Both the position numbers and the translations under genes were made by a program. A stretch of DNA of 64,000 nt from CAJQQK01 sp965224225 (lineage in GTDB: Bacteria; Pseudomonadota; Alphaproteobacteria; Rhizobiales; Hyphomicrobiaceae), in contig CBDCZF010000025.1 in the NCBI GenBank assembly GCA_965224225.1, forward strand, positions 1 through 64,000, read 5' to 3'. Below, piece by piece: positions 17,193 through 25,765 of the stretch. Position 1 is the stretch's first letter. The number at the start of each line of letters is the position of its first letter. The notes below the pieces were generated by a model that was not told where the DNA came from, made no database searches, and saw only the letters and a program-made list of their open reading frames with translations.

Positions 17193-18242
17193 TTGCGCCA
17201 CCCCGGCTTCTTTGAAATTTCAGGTCCATTTTCTCTTCGTCAAATCATCGAAGCAACGCAGACCACACTTGCAGCGAAAAGTGACACGGCGCGTCTTGTC
17301 AAGGGTATCCGTCCGCTCAGGGAAGCGGGCCGGGACGATCTGTCGTTTCTGAACAATCGGCGTTATGCAGGCCAGTTGAATGAGACGGAGGCCAGTGTTT
17401 GTATTCTTTCGCAAGCGGATGCGAAGAATGTTCCAAGGCATGTCACGGCGCTGATTGCGCCCAAGCCGTATGATGCTTTCGCTCGTGCAATGCAGCTTTT
17501 TTATAGCGACGCGATGCGAAGCAAGACGGCTCAGGAAAACCATCGACATTCGGATCAGCTAATTCATGCGACGGCTGTGATTGAAGAGGGTGCGACCGTC
17601 GAACCTGGTGCAATTGTTGGTCGCGAGGCCGTTGTTGGCCGGGGCACAACAATATCTGCCGGAGCGGTCGTTGGATATCGCGTGGTTATTGGCGATTGCT
17701 GCTTTATTGGCGCCGCTGCTGCGGTGACCCACGCACTCATCGGCAGCAACGTCATTATTCATGCCGGCGCCCGCATCGGACAGGACGGATTTGGATTTGC
17801 CCTGGGTATGAGCCATCATCTCAAGATCCCCCAGGTCGGGTGCGTTCGCATTGGAGATGATGTCGAAATTGGTGCGAACACCACGATCGACCGCGGTACG
17901 CTCTCTGATACCGTTATTGGATCTGGCACGAAAATCGATAACCTCGTTCAGATCGCGCACAACGTTGAGGTCGGACGCAACTGCGTGATCGTTGCCCAGA
18001 GTGGTGTTGCCGGATCCTCGAAACTTGGAGATTTTGTAGTCATGGGTGCGCGGGCGGGCGTCTTGGGTCACGTAAATGTAGGCAGTCATGCACAGATTGC
18101 GAGCATGTCAATTGTCAAGGATGACGTTGAGCCGGGTGCACGAATGGGTGGTACGCCGGCCCGGCCTTTCAAGCAGTGGGCGCGGGAACTGGCGTTGATA
18201 AAATCACTCGGACGACGCGCAAAATCTCGTGACATCGAATGA
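17193..18242 (+). CDS. lpxD: UDP-3-O-acylglucosamine N-acyltransferase LpxD
   Basis: 349 residues. An N-terminal uridine-binding domain (residues 1-100) is followed by a left-handed beta-helix of hexapeptide repeats (from about residue 115) and a helical tail. The catalytic histidine is in KIDNLVQIAHNVEVG, and GQDGFGFA and HHLKIPQVG are LpxD hallmarks. It adds the N-linked 3-hydroxyacyl chain in lipid A synthesis at the inner face of the membrane. A TTG start is indicated by GGAGGG at 17180-17185, seven bases upstream. Unlike most genomes the gene is not next to bamA, fabZ or lpxA, so it may be a second copy. Confidence 0.9.
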   Translation: MRHPGFFEISGPFSLRQIIEATQTTLAAKSDTARLVKGIRPLREAGRDDLSFLNNRRYAGQLNETEASVCILSQADAKNVPRHVTALIAPKPYDAFARAMQLFYSDAMRSKTAQENHRHSDQLIHATAVIEEGATVEPGAIVGREAVVGRGTTISAGAVVGYRVVIGDCCFIGAAAAVTHALIGSNVIIHAGARIGQDGFGFALGMSHHLKIPQVGCVRIGDDVEIGANTTIDRGTLSDTVIGSGTKIDNLVQIAHNVEVGRNCVIVAQSGVAGSSKLGDFVVMGARAGVLGHVNVGSHAQIASMSIVKDDVEPGARMGGTPARPFKQWARELALIKSLGRRAKSRDIE

Positions 18243-18848
18243 ATTGGACCGTCACGCGCAAAGCGACTCTTTCACATAATGCGAACTTGCTTACTCCGAT
18301 GTCTCCTCCGCTATTGGCTGAATGGCAATAGTCACCTCGCTTGGTTGAGGCACAATCCTTGCGGCAGCGCGGGCGAGCGGCTGAGATTCCTTCAGGTCGA
18401 TTGGACCACCGACTTCGAAAGCCCGGGAGTCGTGCTCGTCGAGATATCTCTCTTCGAGGCTGTCATCCGGTGCATCGCGAGGAAGTCTATCAGGGCGTTT
18501 GTGCGGCTAGGAAAACTCACCACATCTGATCGTCATTGCGCGACTTATGCCGCTCATGGCCCATCGCGACATCGTATGTTTCGACGACAGCCGTAGCACT
18601 CAGAAAGCCGACGTCATCGCCGGCGAACGTCGTCTATCAAACGACCCTTTGATCGACCGCATTGTTGGCAGCCGAGGGACAATCGCCAGATCGGCGTCCA
18701 CGCGGTCCATATTGACGTTATCTAGAAACCAGCGCCGAATTTACGTTTGTTGGACACTTGGCGGAACGGCCGTGATGGGCCATGGCCGCAATTCTCGACA
18801 CCAGCACCACAACTCCGTTGCCGCACCTAAAACAGAACTCCCCCCGCG
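18243..18848. other. Intergenic stretch, nothing recognised
   Basis: About 600 bp between lpxD and the converging amidohydrolase gene. Open frames up to about 105 codons occur on the plus strand but their translations have no recognisable features and no ribosome sites. Confidence 0.5.
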
Positions 18849-19871
18849 TCACAGCCGGTAAACACGCACCGCCGTGTCGTGAAACAACGAAGCCCGTTCG
18901 CTCGCCGAAAAATTCTTCGTCATCAGCTTGAACGAGTTCCACAGCACCGTGTAGGAGCAGCTCAGCTTGTCGACCGGGAAGTTCGATTCGAACATGCAGC
19001 GTTCGACGCCGAAGATCTCGATCATGTAGTCGAAATAGCGCCGCGTCGCCTGACAGAGTTCGGCGCTGGTCGGCGGCAGTGGGCGGTCTTCCCAGTGATA
19101 GCCGTTGACGTCCATGTTGAGGCCGCCGAGCTTGGCCATCACGTTGGGACAGGTCGCAAGATCATCGACGAGACCCTTCCAGGTCTCGAACACTTCGTCC
19201 TGGCGCACGGCGTAGGGACCGATGCCGAGGGGGCCGCCGAAGTGGTCGAGAATGATCGTCGTGTCGGGAAAGGCGCGCGCGAGATCGGCGACCTCGGGGA
19301 TTTGTTCATGGCAGCACCAGGCCTCGAAGCTGAGGTTGCGCGATGCGAGGTGCTTGAAACCCTGGCGGAAGTCGTCGCGGAGTAGGAGATGTTCGGGCGG
19401 TTCGGTACGGTGGTTGCGCACGCGCTCGTCCGCACACCACAGTGCGCCGAGCCGGATGCCGCGGAACCGGCCGCCGGCTGCCTCGATATGGGCATCGAGC
19501 ACGTCGGCGCTTTGGTCGCCGATCTTGAGGTCGACAGTGCCGATGATGCCGGCTGCGACCTGGGTCGGCCCATAAAGACCCGAGGCGCTCATCGCCGCGA
19601 TGCCCTTGACGAATTCGGTTTCGCCGACCGGCCGGAAGGCTTCGGGCCCGTGGTTGCGGAACATCGCGCCGCATTCGATGAACACGGTCGAGACGACGTT
19701 GTGGCCGCCGGCAAGGTCGGCCGCCATCTCGTGCGTCATGTAGCGCGACTGGACGGCACCGCCGCGAAGGTCCCAAAGGTGATGGTGGGGGTCGCAAATC
19801 GGAAGGTCGGGCTCGAGGGCTGCCTCCTGGACCTTTTCGAGCCAGGCCTGGTTTTCGGAATGCGCCACCAT
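18849..19871 (-). CDS. Amidohydrolase-family metal-dependent hydrolase
   Basis: 340 residues of the amidohydrolase-2 TIM barrel. Metal-binding positions are visible as ICDPHHHLWD near residue 27, the His in AWCCHEQIP and in IILDHFGGPLG, and the Asp in FESNFPVDKLS near residue 300. Relatives include lactonases, 2-pyrone-dicarboxylate hydrolases and decarboxylases; the substrate cannot be told. ATG at 19871 gives an N-terminus typical for the subgroup (NQAWLEKVQE). The gene stands alone, convergent with lpxD. Confidence 0.85.
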   Translation of the reverse strand: MVAHSENQAWLEKVQEAALEPDLPICDPHHHLWDLRGGAVQSRYMTHEMAADLAGGHNVVSTVFIECGAMFRNHGPEAFRPVGETEFVKGIAAMSASGLYGPTQVAAGIIGTVDLKIGDQSADVLDAHIEAAGGRFRGIRLGALWCADERVRNHRTEPPEHLLLRDDFRQGFKHLASRNLSFEAWCCHEQIPEVADLARAFPDTTIILDHFGGPLGIGPYAVRQDEVFETWKGLVDDLATCPNVMAKLGGLNMDVNGYHWEDRPLPPTSAELCQATRRYFDYMIEIFGVERCMFESNFPVDKLSCSYTVLWNSFKLMTKNFSASERASLFHDTAVRVYRL

Positions 19872-19984
19872 GAATGTAGTCCTCGCCGGTTCGGATTGTT
19901 GATCGATACCTCGGGCTGGTTATGTCCTGTATAGCTTATATCGACTCTGGTTTTTTGATATTCGCACGCCGGCCAACGCGAAAA

Positions 19985-20012
19985 GGCCGTCCGCGCCATG
20001 GAGCGGACGGCC
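19985..20012 (-). terminator. Rho-independent terminator
   Basis: Perfect 10-bp stem GGCCGTCCGC/GCGGACGGCC with an 8-nt loop; on the minus strand it is followed by TTTTCGCG. It is the natural end for the small gene at 20203-20538, from which it is separated by the palindromic element at 20053-20206. Confidence 0.65.
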
Positions 20013-20052
20013 CTGCCTGCTGTTGCGGGGAGGAGGGTACGAAGCGCCTTAG

Positions 20053-20206
20053 CTAGCGCATCGTGCCTTAAGGTGGAACCGCTCAAGCGATTCCAACTGG
20101 CGGCACAAAGATGCGCTATCTTTTTGACTTGATAGCGCAAATTTATCTGCGTGTTGCCGGTAGCAGCTCGTTCGATCTGATTCCGACAAAACGCAGTTTG
20201 CGCTAG
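20053..20206. repeat. CTAG-bounded palindromic element, family 1, long form
   Basis: 154 bp starting CTAGCGCATCG and ending TTTGCGCTAG. It has a left module with imperfect symmetry (GCGCATCGTGCCTTAAG ... GATGCGC) and a right module nearly identical to 57271-57366 (TTGACTTGATAGCGCAAA, CCGGTAGCAGCTCGTTCGA, TTCCGACAAAACGCAGTTTG). The reverse-oriented relative is at 20689-20839. The last CTA supplies the stop codon of the gene at 20203 on the minus strand. Confidence 0.85.
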
Positions 20207-20538
20207 CAGCGCGTGTCGTACTTCCAGCAGGCATGTTCGTTGCCACGCCAGCACCAGCGGCGCCAGCGGCGGCAGCGGCGTTCATGGCGCCAGCTGTAGT
20301 GCGGGCGGTGATAGTGGTGGCGGCGGGCATGGGCATAGGCGGCAGCGCCGACGATGCCGAGTGCGATGCCGGCTGCAATCCGGCGGCCGCGACGGCCCGT
20401 CTTGTGGACCAGGTCGGCCTTGGCACCGCTCGTGACGGGAGCGGCGGCCTTCATGGCAGACATCTGGGCTTGGGCCGGTGCACCGATGGCCAACATGGCG
20501 GCTGCGGCAACGGCGGCGATGGTGAATGACTTTTTCAT
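20203..20538 (-). CDS. Small secreted Arg/His/Trp-rich protein
   Basis: 111 residues. A signal peptide (MKKSFTIAAVAAAAMLAIGAPAQA) is followed by a linker and a glycine-rich hydrophobic stretch (IAAGIALGIVGAAAYAHA), then a C-terminal run of Arg, His, Tyr, Trp and four Cys (RRCRRWRRWCWRG). Such small basic exported proteins are common in Alphaproteobacteria and have no known function. CGAGGA precedes the ATG. The TAG stop lies inside the repeat at 20053-20206, so the natural C-terminus may have been altered. Family 1 elements flank the gene in opposite orientations. Confidence 0.75.
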   Translation of the reverse strand: MKKSFTIAAVAAAAMLAIGAPAQAQMSAMKAAAPVTSGAKADLVHKTGRRGRRIAAGIALGIVGAAAYAHARRHHYHRPHYSWRHERRCRRWRRWCWRGNEHACWKYDTRC

Positions 20539-20688
20539 GGGTTCAGTTCCTCGGGGCGTTGGTTTGGTTGATCAAGATGTTGATGTTGTGCGCAGTCTCG
20601 TCTTGTTGACGTCACCACCATCGCCGATCGGGCGCCTTGGAACTGTTACCTGCTTCACAGGTTTCGATTTTCTTTGAGAATTCTGCCA

Positions 20689-20839
20689 GCGCAAACTGCG
20701 TTTTGTCGGAATCAGCTCGCACGAGCTGCTGCCGGCAAAACGCAGATAATTTTGCGCTATCAAGTCAACAAGGTAGCGCATCTTTATGCCGTCGTTGGAC
20801 CCGCTTAAGCGGGTCCAACTTAAGGCACGATGCGCTAGC
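20689..20839. repeat. CTAG-bounded palindromic element, family 1, inverted copy
   Basis: About 151 bp; it is the reverse complement type of 20053-20206. It starts AGCGCAAACTGCGTTTTG, contains CAGCTCGCACGAGCTGCTG and GCGCTATCAAGTCAACAAGG, then a module with an extra hairpin (TTGGACCCGCTTAAGCGGG) and ends ATGCGCTAG. With the first copy it brackets the gene at 20203-20538. The rest of the 20539-20883 gap holds only the leader of that gene and nothing else recognised. Confidence 0.85.
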
Positions 20840-20883
20840 CGAACCGCAGCAGGCCGATGCTCGCCTGCGGGAACGGTTGATTA

Positions 20884-22152
20884 TTACTGCGGGCGAAAGG
20901 GATAAGGGGCTGGGTCGTTCGCCGCTCGCGTTGCTGCCCGGGGCCGCGGCACGCGCTGACGCAGCAGGCCATCGAAAATCGCGAGGAACTCCTGGGCGCC
21001 CTTATTCTTGATGTTCTGGCGCATACGGCCCTCGAGGGCTTCGATCAATTCGCCGGCACGGCGGCCGCGGACAACGGAATTGCGATAATAGGCGCGCCGC
21101 GAAAAGAAGTTCGTGGAGGGCTTGTTGATGCCCGTCCGGGTCATCATCTCGAGGCCGGTTGCGGGGCCGGCGAGGTTCATCAGTTCGATTTCGGCGCCGG
21201 ACAGTTCAGGTCTGCCCTTGCGCGCGGCCATGCGCTTGAGGTCGGCAAGCTTGACGACCTGCATCCAGGGGCCGATGTCACCGTCCATGTTCATGACGTG
21301 CAGGCCCATGCCGCGACTGGTACGGGCGTAGGCAACGTGGCGCGACCACTTGTAGGGAATTGACTTGGCGGCGCGAACCATGGCGCGGAGTGCCCGCAGC
21401 TTGTCTTCAAGCTTGCGGCGGCGGCCGGCGTTGTCGGTCTGGCGCAGCATGCGATGGAGACGTCCGATGAACGTCGCTCCGTGCTTGGCCAGAACGTTGA
21501 CGGAATTTGCCGCCAGCAACTGGGCATATCCAAGCGCACTCGAAATCGGCCGTCCGCGACGGCTGACCGGTGAAATGCCGGCCTGCATGTCGGCAGTACC
21601 GTTGCCGCCTGTTTCGAGTGCATAGACGCGGACGACCTGATCCTTGGTCAGCCCATACGACAGCGCCTCGTGGGCATAACGTCGTTTGAACTCGGATTCC
21701 GCGATGCGCTCCGGTGCGAACCGAAAATGTCGCTTGGCACTGCGCAAATAGTCGGCAATACCCGGCAGTTCTTCGCGGCGCTTGGGACCGCCGCGGGTCT
21801 TGTCGCGGTCCCGGAAGGCACGCCAGCGCCGGAGCAGTGCCTTGGCGATGGTCGGGCCGGAATAGGTTGGCGGGAAGGTCGTCACATAGTCACGATCAGT
21901 GAACGGCTTGCCCGAAGAGCGCTTGGCGCGCCGCCGCTTACGCTTCGTTTCAACCTTGGCCCAGTAAGCATCCATCGATGCCGCGTAGAAGATCTGGGCA
22001 GCATACCAGTCTTCGAAGGCCTTTCGTTCGCCGGCCGAGAGGGTGCCGGCAAACTCCGTCGCTAGCCGCCGGGCGCTGGCGTCGCGGGGTGCGGCCACTG
22101 CCAAGGCAAGCCCGAAGAGCATCAACGAGATCCACTTGGTCTGCCTGGTCAC
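20884..22152 (-). CDS. Secreted lytic transglycosylase-like (SLT-fold) protein
   Basis: 422 residues. A GTG start at 22152 is chosen because GGGAGG lies seven bases upstream and the product then begins with a signal peptide (WISLMLFGLALAVAAPRDASA). The middle contains an SLT-like signature: the catalytic-type Glu in VYALETGGNGTADMQAG followed by SALGYAQLLAANS, matching the E-S-GG and GLMQ blocks in position. It would act on peptidoglycan in the periplasm. The remainder is rich in Arg and Lys and not recognised. The call rests on motifs only, so other alpha-helical functions remain possible. Confidence 0.65.
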   Translation of the reverse strand: MTRQTKWISLMLFGLALAVAAPRDASARRLATEFAGTLSAGERKAFEDWYAAQIFYAASMDAYWAKVETKRKRRRAKRSSGKPFTDRDYVTTFPPTYSGPTIAKALLRRWRAFRDRDKTRGGPKRREELPGIADYLRSAKRHFRFAPERIAESEFKRRYAHEALSYGLTKDQVVRVYALETGGNGTADMQAGISPVSRRGRPISSALGYAQLLAANSVNVLAKHGATFIGRLHRMLRQTDNAGRRRKLEDKLRALRAMVRAAKSIPYKWSRHVAYARTSRGMGLHVMNMDGDIGPWMQVVKLADLKRMAARKGRPELSGAEIELMNLAGPATGLEMMTRTGINKPSTNFFSRRAYYRNSVVRGRRAGELIEALEGRMRQNIKNKGAQEFLAIFDGLLRQRVPRPRAATRAANDPAPYPFRPQ

Positions 22153-22428
22153 CTTTTGCCTCCCGCCTTCTCGAGGCGCGCCACCGGTTCGTGACGGCCG
22201 ATCGTGATGCCTGACGGGGTCGTCGTGCCCCGCCTCTTCCGGCCCAATCGCGATTGCTGGCACGCGGAATGGCCTAAATAATGGCCGACGTAAGACGAAC
22301 AGGACGGCATATCGGCTGAACCGGCCATAGCACGGCTGATCCGAAGCGGCTAGATTTGCGCCCGGTTGGGATGCAGGCCAAGCATCACTATATGACGGTT
22401 GCACCCCGGAAAAACTCAGAAGGCCTAT

Positions 22429-23076
22429 ATGATCACGCCGGAAATTCTGCGCGCCCTGGCATCGGCTGCGCTCCATCGAGAGCCGTCGGAGCACATCTTT
22501 GACCCGAGCCGCCCGGACAACCTTGCCCGTAGCGACTTCGATCTCGATGGCGATGTGGTCAACGCGGTGCCGCTAGATTTGCCGGTACGCGAGGCCGCCG
22601 TCCTGTTTCCGATCGTCTCGCGCCGAGAGCCGACCGTGCTGCTTACGCAGCGCTCGAACGAGTTGCCGAGCCACGCAGGCCAGATCGCCTTTCCAGGCGG
22701 CAAGGTCGAAGCGCAGGACGATGGGCCCTTGGCGACGGCGCTTCGCGAAAGCCACGAGGAAATCGGTCTTGATGCCGGACACGTCGAACCGCTCGGCTAT
22801 CTCGACAACTATCGGACGGGCACCGGTTTCAATGTCGTTCCCGTTGTCGGCCTGATCGAGCCGGACTATCAATTGCTGATCGACGAGCGAGAGGTCGAGA
22901 GTGTATTCGAAGTGCCGCTCGCGTTTCTTTTGGATGAAGCCAATCACCAGTTGCATCAGCGCGAGTGGCGGGGTCGGATGCGGACCTACTATGCCATGCC
23001 GTTCGGCGATTACTATATCTGGGGTGCGACGGCGGGCATCATTCGGAACTTGCACGAAAGGCTCGGCGGAGAATGA
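22429..23076 (+). CDS. NUDIX hydrolase, CoA pyrophosphatase-like
   Basis: 215 residues with a full Nudix box (GGKVEAQDDGPLATALRESHEEIGL, here 25 residues: Gly at start, REx2EExGL at end) that binds the divalent metal, preceded by the CoA-pyrophosphatase type motif LLTQRSNELPSHAGQIAFPG in which LLTQR and SHAGQIAFPG are typical of the NudL group. It would split CoA or its oxidised forms to 4'-phosphopantetheine and ADP. It is the first gene of an operon with DUF6111 (4-bp overlap) and cca, an arrangement seen widely in Alphaproteobacteria. Confidence 0.88.
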   Translation: MITPEILRALASAALHREPSEHIFDPSRPDNLARSDFDLDGDVVNAVPLDLPVREAAVLFPIVSRREPTVLLTQRSNELPSHAGQIAFPGGKVEAQDDGPLATALRESHEEIGLDAGHVEPLGYLDNYRTGTGFNVVPVVGLIEPDYQLLIDEREVESVFEVPLAFLLDEANHQLHQREWRGRMRTYYAMPFGDYYIWGATAGIIRNLHERLGGE

Positions 23077-23348
23077 TCCGACTCATTCTTGAAAACATTG
23101 TTCTGTTCCTGGCGCCGACCGTTCTTTACGTGGGCTTTGTCATGCTGAGCCGGCGCGGTGAACGCGACAACACCCTGAACCGTGCGATCGAGGCCGCGCC
23201 GCTGCCGGTGCTGTTCGTGGTCGGCTTCGTGTTGATGATCTCGGTGCTTGCCTATTTCGGCACCCAGTCGACGACCGGCAAGCCCGGCCAGACCTATCGC
23301 CCGCCGGAGATGGTCGATGGCAAGATCAAGCCCGGACGCTTCGAATAG
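23073..23348 (+). CDS. DUF6111 family membrane protein
   Basis: 91 residues with two hydrophobic segments (IVLFLAPTVLYVGFVML and LPVLFVVGFVLMISVLAYF) and a polar tail ending YRPPEMVDGKIKPGRF, the family's conserved end. Role unknown. The ATG overlaps the stop of the nudix gene (ATGA), so translation is coupled. cca follows 89 bp downstream. Confidence 0.82.
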   Translation: MIRLILENIVLFLAPTVLYVGFVMLSRRGERDNTLNRAIEAAPLPVLFVVGFVLMISVLAYFGTQSTTGKPGQTYRPPEMVDGKIKPGRFE

Positions 23349-23437
23349 TGTGCCTGCAGGTCGGAATGTGGCCTCGTTACGCAATTCATTAGCTCAGCAG
23401 CTCTTCCGGCGCCGCCAGGAGCTGCTCTTGAGGCTCA

Positions 23438-24706
23438 ATGACTGATAAAGTATTCGACATATCCGATGCGGCCTGGCTCAGGGCACCGGCGACCGAGCGG
23501 GTCTTCGCCGCGCTCAATACGCGCGGTCACATCGCGCGTGCGGTCGGCGGTTGCGTTCGCAATGCGCTATTGGCGAAATTCGCCTCTAACCATCAAGCCT
23601 TGTTCGAGCAGCCGACCGACATCGACTTCGCAACCACGGCCGAACCCGACGAGGTCATGGCGATGGCTCGCGATGCCGGTCTGCGCGTCGAGCCGACAGG
23701 GATCAAACACGGCACCGTAACCGTCATCGCGGACCATCAGGGCTTCGAAGTCACGACGCTTCGGCGCGATGTCGAAACCGACGGGCGGCATGCAACCGTC
23801 GCCTTCACCGACGACTGGGTGCAGGACGCGAGCCGCCGCGACTTCACGATGAACGCGCTCTATGCCGAGGCGGACGGCGTTATCTTCGATCCTCTCGGCG
23901 GGCTCGGCGACATCGAGGCAAGGTACGTGCGCTTCGTTGGTGACGCACGCCGGCGCATTCAGGAAGATGGTCTTCGCATCCTGCGCTTCTTTCGCTTCTT
24001 TGCCCAATACGGCGAAGGTGCACCCGACGCCGATGGCCTTCGGGCATGTGTGCTCGAGCGGACCGGTCTCGATCGCCTGTCGGCAGAGCGAATACACCAG
24101 GAACTTGTGAAGCTGCTGGTTGCACCACGCGCGATTGAGGCCGTGGACCTGTTGATCGGGTATGGGCTCCTGGGCGACATCATGCCGAGTGCGCCGACAC
24201 CATGGCGCTTTGCGGCCCTGGTTGCGCGAGATCGGCCGGCCAATGCAGCCCTGCGGCTGGCGGCCCTCGGCGTGCACTGCAGCGATGATGCCTTACGCCT
24301 GACCCGGAAATTGCGACTTTCCAGGCGCGAGGGCGCCGTTTTAGGGATTGCAGGCGATGTGCTCGAACAATCCAAATACGCCTGTCCGGACGAAATCGGA
24401 GCGCGGCAATTGCTCTACCAGTTCGGCGCAGACGGATTTCGCCACGCGATCAAGCTGCTCGCAACGCTCAATGGCGCGGCCCCGGACGATCCCGATTGGG
24501 GCCGGCATCTCTCGTTGCCTGAGAGATGGCCGGTGCCGACATTCCCGCTTTCCGGTGCCGATCTGATATCGCACGGCCTGGCGGCACCCGGGCCGGAACT
24601 TGGCCGGTTGCTTGGCGAACTGGAAGCCTTGTGGATTGCCTCGGACTTTACTTTCGGACATCACCGGCTTCTCAAAGAGGGCCGATCACTGATAGACGCG
24701 CGATGA
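23438..24706 (+). CDS. cca: CCA tRNA nucleotidyltransferase / poly(A) polymerase family
   Basis: 422 residues of the class II nucleotidyltransferase family. Visible motifs are GGCVRNALL (nucleotide-binding GGxVR), the metal-binding pair in TDIDFATTAEPDEV (DxD), and RRDFTMNALYAE; the head, neck and helical tail order is normal. The enzyme adds or repairs the CCA end of tRNA in the cytoplasm. Operon context with nudix and DUF6111 supports the CCA-adding rather than the poly(A) role. Confidence 0.92.
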   Translation: MTDKVFDISDAAWLRAPATERVFAALNTRGHIARAVGGCVRNALLAKFASNHQALFEQPTDIDFATTAEPDEVMAMARDAGLRVEPTGIKHGTVTVIADHQGFEVTTLRRDVETDGRHATVAFTDDWVQDASRRDFTMNALYAEADGVIFDPLGGLGDIEARYVRFVGDARRRIQEDGLRILRFFRFFAQYGEGAPDADGLRACVLERTGLDRLSAERIHQELVKLLVAPRAIEAVDLLIGYGLLGDIMPSAPTPWRFAALVARDRPANAALRLAALGVHCSDDALRLTRKLRLSRREGAVLGIAGDVLEQSKYACPDEIGARQLLYQFGADGFRHAIKLLATLNGAAPDDPDWGRHLSLPERWPVPTFPLSGADLISHGLAAPGPELGRLLGELEALWIASDFTFGHHRLLKEGRSLIDAR

Positions 24707-24848
24707 TGCACGCCGGAACCTAATCTTGGTAAATACGGGCCGGCGGGTGACTGAAATAAACTTCCCGACCCATTGAACCGTTCTCCGACTGACAGCGACT
24801 TACGAGCAACCGGACACCTTCCCGTCCCTCGTAACACGGAGAACTCAC

Positions 24849-25124
24849 ATGTCTATTTCACGCATCACCCGGCGCAGCGCGATAACGATGGCCGGGGCAA
24901 TGGCCTTCATGGTCATCGCCGGCACAGCCAATGCCGCACCACCTGCGCCCACGCTCAATCTCGAGAGTGGCGAACCGGCCCTTCAGCAGATCCATTTTCG
25001 CCACCGCCATTTTGGTCACCGACATTTTCGCCCGTGCCGCTGGCTGCGGCGCCGAGCTATGCGAACGGGGCGGCCTTATTGGTGGATCCGATATCGCAGC
25101 TGCGTGCGCTTTTATTTTTGGTGA
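24849..25124 (+). CDS. Small secreted His/Arg/aromatic-rich protein
   Basis: 91 residues: a long signal peptide (ITRRSAITMAGAMAFMVIAGTANA), a short linker and a tail dominated by His, Arg, Phe, Trp and Tyr (IHFRHRHFGHRHFRP, then PYWWIRYRSCVRFYFW). GGAG about eight bases before the ATG supports the start. It resembles the gene at 20203-20538 in plan but not clearly in sequence. Metal binding through the His-rich part is possible but unproven. Confidence 0.65.
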   Translation: MSISRITRRSAITMAGAMAFMVIAGTANAAPPAPTLNLESGEPALQQIHFRHRHFGHRHFRPCRWLRRRAMRTGRPYWWIRYRSCVRFYFW

Positions 25125-25142
25125 CAGTAAAACTCTGATTGC

Positions 25143-25178
25143 TGCCGACGAAACCTGCCATCATGTGTTTCGTCGGCA
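25143..25178. terminator. 12-bp stem hairpin behind the small secreted protein
   Basis: TGCCGACGAAAC (25143-25154) pairs perfectly with GTTTCGTCGGCA (25167-25178) across a 12-nt loop, 19 bp after the stop at 25124. There is no T tract, so termination would need Rho or the hairpin may protect the message end. Confidence 0.45.
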
Positions 25179-25285
25179 CACATTTCCAGAAAACCGGGAA
25201 GAGAAGCCTGATTGCTTTGGAATGTTTGGCAGTAGGATCTTATGTCGCAAACACGTGAAACACCCGCGCTGCAGTCCACGAAAAA

Positions 25286-25308
25286 AGAGGCCCCTTTCGG
25301 AGGCCTCT
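25286..25308 (-). terminator. Rho-independent terminator of the H-NS-like gene
   Basis: Stem AGAGGCC/GGCCTCT with a 9-nt loop; read on the minus strand it is followed by six T. It lies about 137 bp downstream of the H-NS-like gene's stop codon. Confidence 0.7.
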
Positions 25309-25444
25309 CTTGTCTGCGTGAAGGTTGCCAGGCACCAGGCCTTGGCCATGCGCCATCCGAACCGGTCCAATCTCGCAATGGTCGGCTTCTTTCGGCAAAA
25401 ATGCCCAATTCATGCCGGTTAAGTGAGTATTGGCAGGCGGAGGA

Positions 25445-25765
25445 TCAGATCAGAAACTGCTCGATCTTGGCGCCTTTGTTGAGTTTGGCAACCAGCCATT
25501 TCGGCTTGCGCCCCCGACCGGTCCAGGTTTCGGTTGCATTGTCGGGATTGACATACTTGGGCGCGACGGTACGGCCTTTCGGGCCGCCACGGCCGGACTG
25601 GAAAAGATCACCAACGGCGAAGCCGGCTTCCGATGCCATTTTTTCGATTTTCGACTTTAATTCCGATCGCTCGCGTTCCTTGGCAATAGCGATCGCCTTT
25701 TTCACCTTGAGTTCAAGCTCCATTAGGTCTTTCAGATTGAGCTTGTCGAAGTTAATTGCGCGCAT
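25445..25765 (-). CDS. H-NS family nucleoid protein (HvrA-type)
   Basis: 106 residues: an N-terminal coiled-coil oligomerisation part (LNLKDLMELELKVKKAIAIA and following) and the C-terminal H-NS DNA-binding core TWTGRGRKPKWLVA. Proteins of this type bind AT-rich DNA and silence or modulate promoters. GAGGAA upstream of the ATG at 25765 decides the start; an upstream in-frame ATG would add 21 residues unlike the family. The 1-kb upstream stretch is AT-rich, in line with autoregulation. A T-tailed terminator lies downstream. Confidence 0.9.
   Translation of the reverse strand: MRAINFDKLNLKDLMELELKVKKAIAIAKERERSELKSKIEKMASEAGFAVGDLFQSGRGGPKGRTVAPKYVNPDNATETWTGRGRKPKWLVAKLNKGAKIEQFLI

Noticed and set aside
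18279..18596. 105-codon frame after lpxD
   Set aside because: Translation has no recognisable pattern and overlapping frames in other phases are equally open.
23385..23425. tRNA-like string ATTAGCTCAG
   Set aside because: No acceptor or anticodon stem can be formed around it; it sits in the cca leader.
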